Made by a program: the position numbers and the translations under genes
Source of the DNA: Hymenobacter fodinae
GTDB lineage: Bacteria; Bacteroidota; Bacteroidia; Cytophagales; Hymenobacteraceae
DNA: 64,000 nt
Assembly: GCF_004745825.1 (NCBI RefSeq)
Contig: NZ_SRLA01000001.1
Location: 1,178,001-1,242,000, forward strand
Direction of reading: 5' to 3'
The notes under the pieces: model-generated
Told to the model about the DNA's origin: nothing
The model's database searches: none
Seen by the model: only the letters and a program-made list of their open reading frames with translations
Shown here: positions 58,578-64,000 of the stretch, piece by piece
Layout: each line of letters opens with the position of its first letter
Position numbering within the stretch: the first letter of the stretch is position 1

Positions 58578-59075
58578 AACAGTAGGGGTTTGTTGGAATG
58601 TGTTTGCCGTTTACGGTCAACCGGACCGCAAGGTAGCAGATTGCGTTTCAACAAGCAGCGGGCCGGAAAGTTCACTCGGCCATAGTGGCAGTTTTCGCGG
58701 TCAATACCAGTGCTTATTCTGTAGGGTTAAAAGGGCTTGATTAGCGAGGTTAATAGGAACAAGTGGCCTACTGACCGTGACTTTGCAGAGATTCTTGGAT
58801 TACTTAGAGTATATAAACGGTAGAAATACTATCAGAACCTAGAGTTGCCTAGGTTGCAACAATCTGTATACCTGAATTTTGAACATATAAGTTATATCCT
58901 ATCAGTGGAAACGCACGCAAGGGGATAGATAGCTTCCTTAGTGTAGTCAATGGCTTGATCAGTGTGTAGTAGGGTTGCCGTATTGTCATGAAAATTATAA
59001 TATTTAATGTGAAAATTAAATTATTGTAAGCGCTGCTGTATAAACAACTGGTATGTGGCAGCGTAAGAGTGCGCC
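58578..59075. other. intergenic region between thioredoxin and the first DUF2382 gene
   Basis: About 500 nt. Near the thioredoxin start there is a -7-like element (58628). The right half (58790-59040) is AT-rich. I found no gene, tRNA or strong hairpin. Confidence 0.5.
58628..58635 (-). promoter_or_regulatory. possible -7 element TACCTTGC for thioredoxin
   Basis: The minus strand reads TACCTTGC, the same variant as at 44903, 51 nt before the thioredoxin ATG. The nearest TTG is only about 16 nt upstream, shorter than usual. Confidence 0.3.
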
Positions 59076-59570
59076 ATGGACCAGCCTATTAATCCCCCTG
59101 AATCTTCTTCCTCGCCAGGCACAACCGGTAGGGTGACCCCCGTTTCCAATCAGCCTTTGGTCATCCCTGTAATCGAAGAGCAAGCCATTATCAATCGTGA
59201 GGTAGTGGAGAGTGGACGTGTGCGGCTTACAAAAACGGTGCACGAGCGTGAAGAACTGCTGGAACTGCCTCTTAAGCACGAAGAAGTGCAGGTAGAGCGG
59301 GTGCCCATAAATCAGTATGTAGCTGATGGTGCTCCGCCTCCTGGCCTACGCTACGATGGCGACGTGACTATAATTCCGGTGCTGCGGGAAGTAGTTGTTA
59401 CGCGTCTGCTGGTAGTGGAGGAAATCAGGGTTACGAAACGCACCATCAATACCACTCATTCGCAACCTATCACACTGCTGCACGAGGACGTGCAGGTAGT
59501 GCGTGAAGCGCCGCTTGGTACAGCTCCTGCTGCAACCACAGATCCTGCAAGGCCTAGGCCTACTGAATAA
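59076..59570 (+). CDS. DUF2382 domain protein
   Basis: 164 residues. A flexible proline-rich N-terminus is followed by the DUF2382 pattern: IPVIEEQAIINREVVESGRV, LPLKHEEVQVERVPIN and LREVVVTRLLVVEEIRVTKR. The domain is rich in alternating Glu/Arg/Val and is found in bacterial stress proteins. There is no signal peptide. It lies 42 nt before a second DUF2382 gene, and the two likely form one stress-response unit. The C-terminus contains a full GGCCTAGGCC motif (codons for ARPRP). Confidence 0.82.
   Translation: MDQPINPPESSSSPGTTGRVTPVSNQPLVIPVIEEQAIINREVVESGRVRLTKTVHEREELLELPLKHEEVQVERVPINQYVADGAPPPGLRYDGDVTIIPVLREVVVTRLLVVEEIRVTKRTINTTHSQPITLLHEDVQVVREAPLGTAPAATTDPARPRPTE
59550..59561. repeat. 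12-bp palindrome AGGCCTAGGCCT
   Basis: A perfect 12-bp palindrome around the dispersed GGCCTAGGCC core, in the last codons of the DUF2382 gene. Here it is read as Arg-Pro-Arg-Pro, a different frame from most coding copies. Confidence 0.75.
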
Positions 59571-59612
59571 TATCACTTACCTGCTCCTTTTTCTTTTCTA
59601 ATCTCTTTCGCT

Positions 59613-60488
59613 ATGAACCAGACTGTTGTAGGAATTTTTGACAGTGCCGCTGAGGCACAACAGGCAGCCCGCCAACTTGCCGCCGCGGGCTTTACTCAAG
59701 ATAGTGTAGATGTAGCATCATCGGGCTCAACGGCCCGCACCAGTGACAGCAGCAACTACCAGAATACTAGCGGCACTACTACAGAAGCCGTCGGTGATGC
59801 TGCTGGTCGTACCGGAGATGGCATCAGCAACTTCTTCAGCAACTTGTTTGGGGGCGACGATTCTGATGATGCTCGTCGGTACTCGCACGTGGCACGGCAG
59901 AGCCATTCCTTGGTAACTGTGCATTGCTCATCAGCTGAGCACGCCCATCGTGCTGCCGAGATACTAGACCAGGCTGGCGCCGTTGATGTAGATGAGCGCG
60001 CTAGTCAAACTGGCTATGCTAGCAGTGGCGCAACTGCCAATAGTTACCAAGATAATACTACCGCTGCCTCCACTGGCGACGCGGGCATGTCTGCGCAGGT
60101 AATTGAAGAGAACTTGCAAGTAGGCAAGCGGGTAGAGCAGACGGGTGGTGCCCGGTTGCGCAGCCGCATTGTGGAGCGCCCGGTAGAAGCAAGCGTGCGT
60201 CTGCGTGAGGAGCACGTAAATGTGGAGCGTCATCCGGTAGACCGCCCAGCTACGGAGGCTGACTTTGCCGCCTTCAGAGAAGGCGAAATCGAAATTACAG
60301 AAAGCGTTGAGCGTGCTGTTGTAGGCAAAGAAGCCCGCGTGGTAGAAGAAGTAACGCTGGGCAAAGAAGTTACTGAGCGGGAGGAAACCATCCGCGACAC
60401 CGTTCGGAAAACCGAGGTAGATGTGGAGCGTCTCAATGACACGGACGTAACCCGCCGCGACATCAACGACAGTAATCAAACAGTGTAG
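59613..60488 (+). CDS. YsnF/AvaK-type stress protein (YflT-like + DUF2382)
   Basis: 291 residues. The N-terminal 120 residues match the heat-induced stress protein YflT pattern (TVVGIFDSAAEAQQAARQLA, later SLVTVHCSSAEHAHRAAEIL). A Ser/Gly/Thr-rich linker follows. The C-terminal DUF2382 domain starts near residue 155 (VIEENLQVGKRVEQTGGARL) and includes REEHVNVERHPVDRP and EVTEREETIRDTVRKTEVDV. This layout is typical of YsnF-like proteins induced by general stress. Biochemical function is unknown. The protein is cytoplasmic. Confidence 0.85.
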   Translation: MNQTVVGIFDSAAEAQQAARQLAAAGFTQDSVDVASSGSTARTSDSSNYQNTSGTTTEAVGDAAGRTGDGISNFFSNLFGGDDSDDARRYSHVARQSHSLVTVHCSSAEHAHRAAEILDQAGAVDVDERASQTGYASSGATANSYQDNTTAASTGDAGMSAQVIEENLQVGKRVEQTGGARLRSRIVERPVEASVRLREEHVNVERHPVDRPATEADFAAFREGEIEITESVERAVVGKEARVVEEVTLGKEVTEREETIRDTVRKTEVDVERLNDTDVTRRDINDSNQTV

Positions 60489-60552
60489 CCTGCTAGACCA
60501 CCATAAAAAAGGCACCCAAGATTGGGTGCCTTTTTTATGGTGGTCTAGCAGG
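60489..60552. terminator. bidirectional terminator, 30-bp perfect stem
   Basis: Arms 60489-60518 and 60523-60552 pair perfectly over 30 bp with a 4-nt loop. A normal core (GGCACCCA / TGGGTGCC with A6/T6) is extended by 16 further base pairs beyond the A/T tract. It follows the stress gene stop directly and precedes dnaE from the other side. Confidence 0.9.
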
Positions 60553-60564
60553 TGAAGTGTTAGG

Positions 60565-63500
60565 TTATATCAACTGGCAGGCGTCAATTTCCATCTCGCG
60601 CATCTTCCGGATAAACTCTTTCGGCTCAATCCGGTATCGGCGGGAATAGGTGTCAACGGTCAGGTGCTCATGAGGCTCAGCAAACTTGATTTCCAGCTTT
60701 TTAGAGCCGGCGCAGCCTTCTACAGCCTCCATGAAGCGGTCCATGAAAGGCTCTGTGATGGTGCGCAGATCCAGCTGTACGCGCACCCCATTAGCTAGCT
60801 TCTCTGCCACGTTGAACAAGGGCTCCATGGTGAGGATCTTGAACTCGAACTGGTCGGAGTCGCGGAAGCGCTGTGCATACTTGCCCCGGATGTACATGGG
60901 CGGTACCTGCTCCTTATCGTAGTTGCGGGGATTAATCAGGGCTGAGAAGCGGCTATAATCGTCGCGGAATAGGGCTAGGTTCAAGCTTGATTCGTAGTCT
61001 TCCACGCTAAATGACACGAAGGGCTGGCCGGTCTTGGTGGTCTTGAACATGACGTTCGAAATCAGCCCGGCTACTGTCACCTCGCGGTTTTTGTAATTCT
61101 CCACCTTGTCGAGAGAGCACGTGCAGTAGGAGTCGATTTCCAGCTTGAAATCATCTAGCGGGTGGCCTGAGAGGTAAAAGCCTACCACTTCCTTCTCGCG
61201 GCGCAACAATTCAGTGGCGGGCCAGGGCTCCATGTCGGCTACTTTCGGCAGGGGCATGGCTACGGCCCCAAACGCGCCGCCGCCAAACAAGCTTTGCTGG
61301 GCCGAGTCCTGGTCGGCCTGGTATTGCTGCCCCATCTTAACGGCCTTGTCAATGAGGTTCTGATCATTGGCAGGCGCCTCCACGAACTGGCGTCGGTGGT
61401 AGCGCTCAAACGAATCAAAGGCTCCTGACAAGGCCAGGCTTTCGAAGGTTTTCTTATTAACAGCCCGCAGGTTTACCCGCTTCGAGAAGTCAAAAATGTC
61501 AGTGTAAGGGCCTTTTTTCACCCGTTCCGCCACAATACTCTCAATGGCTGCTTCGCCAGCACCCTTCACAGCCGCCATACCAAAGCGGATCTGGCCTTTT
61601 TCGTTCACGTTGAACTTCAGGATAGATTCATTCACGTCGGGGCCTAGTACGGGCACACCCTGGCGGCGGGCTTCCTCAATAAAGAAAGTCACCTTCTTGA
61701 TGTCCGACATGTTGTTGGTGAGCACGGCGGCCATGTACTCGGCGGGGTAGTTTGCCTTGAGGTAGCCGGTTTGGTAGGCCACTACCGAGTAGGCGGCGGA
61801 GTGGGAGCGGTTGAAGCCGTAGGCCGCAAACTTCTCCATCACGTCGAACACCTCATTGGCTTTCTTCGGCTTGATGCCGTGCAGCTTCTCGGCTCCCTCG
61901 CAGAACTTCTCCCGCTCTTGGGCCATCTTCTTCATGTCCTTCTTACCCATGGCCCGGCGCAACAAGTCGGCGCCACCCAGGGAGTAACCAGCCAGAATTT
62001 GGGCGGCTTGCATAATCTGCTCCTGGTACACCATGATGCCCTGGGAGTAGTTCAGAATAGGCTCTAGCAACTCGTGCGGGTACTCTATTTCCTCGCGGCC
62101 GTGCTTGCGGTTGATGAAGTTCGGAATGAACTGCATGGGGCCCGGTCGGTACAGGGCATTCATGGCAATCAAGTCCTCAATGTTGGTGGGCTTGAGGTCC
62201 TTGAGGTACATGCGCATGCCCTCGGACTCGAACTGGAACGTGCCGATAGTATCGCCGCGCTGATACAGTTCGTACGTCTTGGGGTCGTCGAGCGGGATGT
62301 CGTCGATGTTGATGTCGACGCCATGGTTCTTCTTGATAAGCTCCAGCGCATCCACGATAATTGTCAGCGTCTTCAGCCCCAAGAAGTCCATCTTGAGCAT
62401 CCCGGCCGACTCAATCACCTTCCCGTCGAACTGGGTAACCAGCAGGTCCGAATCCTTGGAAGTGGAAACGGGGATGTACTTGGTGATGTCGTCTGGAGCG
62501 ATGATAACGCCGGCGGCGTGAATGCCAGTGTTACGCACTGATCCTTCCAGCTTTTCAGCTAGGCGCAAAATCTGCCCGCGCAGGTTGTCGGGCGCGTCGT
62601 CGCGCCGGATCATGTCCAACTCCTGGTTTTCGGCAAAAGCCCCAGCTAAGGTGGTGCCGGGCTTTTCGGGTACCATCTTAGCTAACTCGTTGGTCAGGGG
62701 CAGCGGTAATTCCATGGCCCGGGCCACGTCCTTGATACTAGACTTGGCGGCCATGGTACCGAAGGTGATAATCTGCGCTACCTGGGTTTTGCCGTACTTA
62801 TCTACCACATAATCGATGACGCGCTGACGGTTCACGTCGTCGAAGTCAATGTCAATATCGGGCATCGACACGCGCTCCGGGTTCAAGAAACGCTCGAACA
62901 GCAGAGAGTACTTAATGGGGTCGATGTTGGTGATGCCCACGCAGTAGGCCACCGCTGAGCCGGCCGCCGAGCCCCGTCCCGGTCCCACGGCCACGCCCAT
63001 GTCGCGACCCCGGTTGATGAAATCCTGCACGATGAGGAAGTAGCCCGCAAATCCCATCGTCTGGATAATACGCAGCTCGTAATCCAGGCGCTCCTCAATC
63101 TCAGGGGTACGCTCCGCGTAGCGGGGCGGCTTGGTCATTGTCAAGCTGCCTTTTCCAGCTGAGGGCCCGAAAGCCCCCACATAGGTCAACTCCCGCAGAA
63201 ATTCGTCGGCGTTGGCGAAAGGGGCCGGAATAGGGAAGTTGGGCAGCAGGATATCACGAGCTAGTTTGGGCGGCGTGATTTTATCGATGATTTCGTTCGT
63301 GTTGTCCAGGCTTTCCGGCACGTCCCGGAACAGCTGGCTCATTTCCTCCTGCGTCTTGAAATAGAACTGGTCGTTGGGGAAGCCGAAGCGGGAGCGAGGG
63401 CGGGGCATCTGGGCTTCCTCATCGATGCGCATAAGCTGGCGGCGGATCTGATCGTCGGAGGAAGCCAGGGGGCGCAGGTTATCGAGGTGGTCGTAGAGCA

Positions 63501-64000
63501 CCTTATTATCCGACGACATTAGCCGGAAATACTTGGTTTGGAAGTCACCCACCGGAATGCTGTGCTCCTCACCAGTATTCACGCACAGAAGCAAATCGTG
63601 AGGCGCAAAATCCTCCTGATTCACGTAGTGGGAATCATTAGTGCAGATGACCTTCACGTTATACTTCTTAGCCCACTTCAGCAGAATCTGATTTAGATCC
63701 TCCTGGCTTTTACCGGTATTGTCGATATTCTCAATACCGTGACGCTGAATTTCGATATAGTAATCCTCCCCAAACACATCCAGCCACCACTTCAGCAGTG
63801 CTTCGGCTTCGGCCTCTGATTTCCAGAGCAAAGCCTGCGGAATCTCGGCGCCAATGCAGCAGCTAGTGGCAATTAGCCCCTCGTGGTATTGCAGCAGCAG
63901 TTCCTTATCAATGCGCGGGTATTTGGAGTACACACCCTCAATAAAGCTCATGGAGCAGAGCTTGGCCAGATTCTGATAGCCAGCTTGGTCCTTTGCTAGC
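60565..64000 (-). CDS. dnaE: DNA polymerase III subunit alpha, 5'-truncated by the window edge
   Basis: At least 1144 residues; the frame is open to the last base of the window, so the true start and most of the PHP domain are outside. Visible are the end of the PHP region (EGLIATSCCIGAEIPQALL) and the palm, with PDIDIDFDD holding two catalytic Asp. Further on are GRGSAAGSAVAYCVGI, IHAAGVIIAP, NRSHSAAYSVVAYQTGYLKA, a helix-hairpin-helix region, and a C-terminal OB fold (VTVAGLISNVMFKTTKTGQP). It is the replicative polymerase subunit. It converges on the stress gene across a long hairpin. Confidence 0.96.
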   Translation of the reverse strand, partial: LAKDQAGYQNLAKLCSMSFIEGVYSKYPRIDKELLLQYHEGLIATSCCIGAEIPQALLWKSEAEAEALLKWWLDVFGEDYYIEIQRHGIENIDNTGKSQEDLNQILLKWAKKYNVKVICTNDSHYVNQEDFAPHDLLLCVNTGEEHSIPVGDFQTKYFRLMSSDNKVLYDHLDNLRPLASSDDQIRRQLMRIDEEAQMPRPRSRFGFPNDQFYFKTQEEMSQLFRDVPESLDNTNEIIDKITPPKLARDILLPNFPIPAPFANADEFLRELTYVGAFGPSAGKGSLTMTKPPRYAERTPEIEERLDYELRIIQTMGFAGYFLIVQDFINRGRDMGVAVGPGRGSAAGSAVAYCVGITNIDPIKYSLLFERFLNPERVSMPDIDIDFDDVNRQRVIDYVVDKYGKTQVAQIITFGTMAAKSSIKDVARAMELPLPLTNELAKMVPEKPGTTLAGAFAENQELDMIRRDDAPDNLRGQILRLAEKLEGSVRNTGIHAAGVIIAPDDITKYIPVSTSKDSDLLVTQFDGKVIESAGMLKMDFLGLKTLTIIVDALELIKKNHGVDINIDDIPLDDPKTYELYQRGDTIGTFQFESEGMRMYLKDLKPTNIEDLIAMNALYRPGPMQFIPNFINRKHGREEIEYPHELLEPILNYSQGIMVYQEQIMQAAQILAGYSLGGADLLRRAMGKKDMKKMAQEREKFCEGAEKLHGIKPKKANEVFDVMEKFAAYGFNRSHSAAYSVVAYQTGYLKANYPAEYMAAVLTNNMSDIKKVTFFIEEARRQGVPVLGPDVNESILKFNVNEKGQIRFGMAAVKGAGEAAIESIVAERVKKGPYTDIFDFSKRVNLRAVNKKTFESLALSGAFDSFERYHRRQFVEAPANDQNLIDKAVKMGQQYQADQDSAQQSLFGGGAFGAVAMPLPKVADMEPWPATELLRREKEVVGFYLSGHPLDDFKLEIDSYCTCSLDKVENYKNREVTVAGLISNVMFKTTKTGQPFVSFSVEDYESSLNLALFRDDYSRFSALINPRNYDKEQVPPMYIRGKYAQRFRDSDQFEFKILTMEPLFNVAEKLANGVRVQLDLRTITEPFMDRFMEAVEGCAGSKKLEIKFAEPHEHLTVDTYSRRYRIEPKEFIRKMREMEIDACQLI

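Overview
The window looks like chromosomal DNA of a Bacteroidetes bacterium, most likely Hymenobacter or a close relative in the Hymenobacteraceae. The reasons are TonB-dependent receptors with an N-terminal carboxypeptidase-regulatory-like domain, a type IX secretion sorting domain, the Bacteroidetes promoter pattern (TTG, about 20 nt, TAnnTTTG) in front of many genes, no clear Shine-Dalgarno sequences, and a G+C content that I judge by eye to be in the mid-fifties. I saw no insertion sequence, phage gene or CRISPR array. The genus is inference.

Layout. 1-5.7 kb: 3' part of a giant alpha-2-macroglobulin-like protein. 5.9-12.6 kb: a small basic secreted protein, a ferredoxin/ferredoxin-NADP reductase pair, a short-chain dehydrogenase with an AraC-type regulator, a STAS-like protein, tRNA-Arg(ACG), a TVP38-type membrane protein and a DUF2167 protein. 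12.8-17.1 kb: a trans-sulfuration enzyme, an SGNH lipoprotein and a membrane-anchored clan GH-A glycosidase. 17.2-31.5 kb: a twelve-gene exopolysaccharide cluster, all on the minus strand: priming sugar transferase, short TolC-like protein, chain-length co-polymerase, O-antigen-ligase-like protein, seven glycosyltransferases and a flippase. Just upstream lie a receiver-only response regulator, a 0.5 kb AT-rich gap and a hybrid histidine kinase ending in an Hpt domain. 34.8-44.9 kb: a metallo-beta-lactamase-fold hydrolase, two tandem paralogous TonB-dependent receptors without a SusD partner, a T9SS-sorted surface protein and an OmpA-type lipoprotein. 45.2-55.6 kb: accD, two tandem glycine-zipper OmpA proteins, an endonuclease III family protein, a radical SAM protein, a gamma-carbonic anhydrase, a CorC/HlyC-type transporter and dsbD. 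55.7-64 kb: an unusual tRNA-like gene, an Lrp/AsnC regulator, a repeat-bearing small secreted protein, a MORN/TonB-C protein, thioredoxin, two DUF2382 stress proteins and the 5'-truncated dnaE.

Working together. The polysaccharide cluster forms a Wzx/Wzy-type assembly line. The kinase and response regulator are placed to control it, and the convergent glycosidase could trim its product. Ferredoxin and its reductase form an electron-transfer unit.

Three features stand out beyond ordinary genes: (1) a strongly over-represented near-palindrome, GGCCTAG/CTAGGCC with a full form TGGCCTAGGCCA, at about 65 places; (2) a 115-nt class-II tRNA-like gene with its own promoter and terminator but an abnormal anticodon loop and a 46-nt variable region; (3) very long, nearly perfect inverted repeats (19-39 bp arms) at most convergent gene ends.
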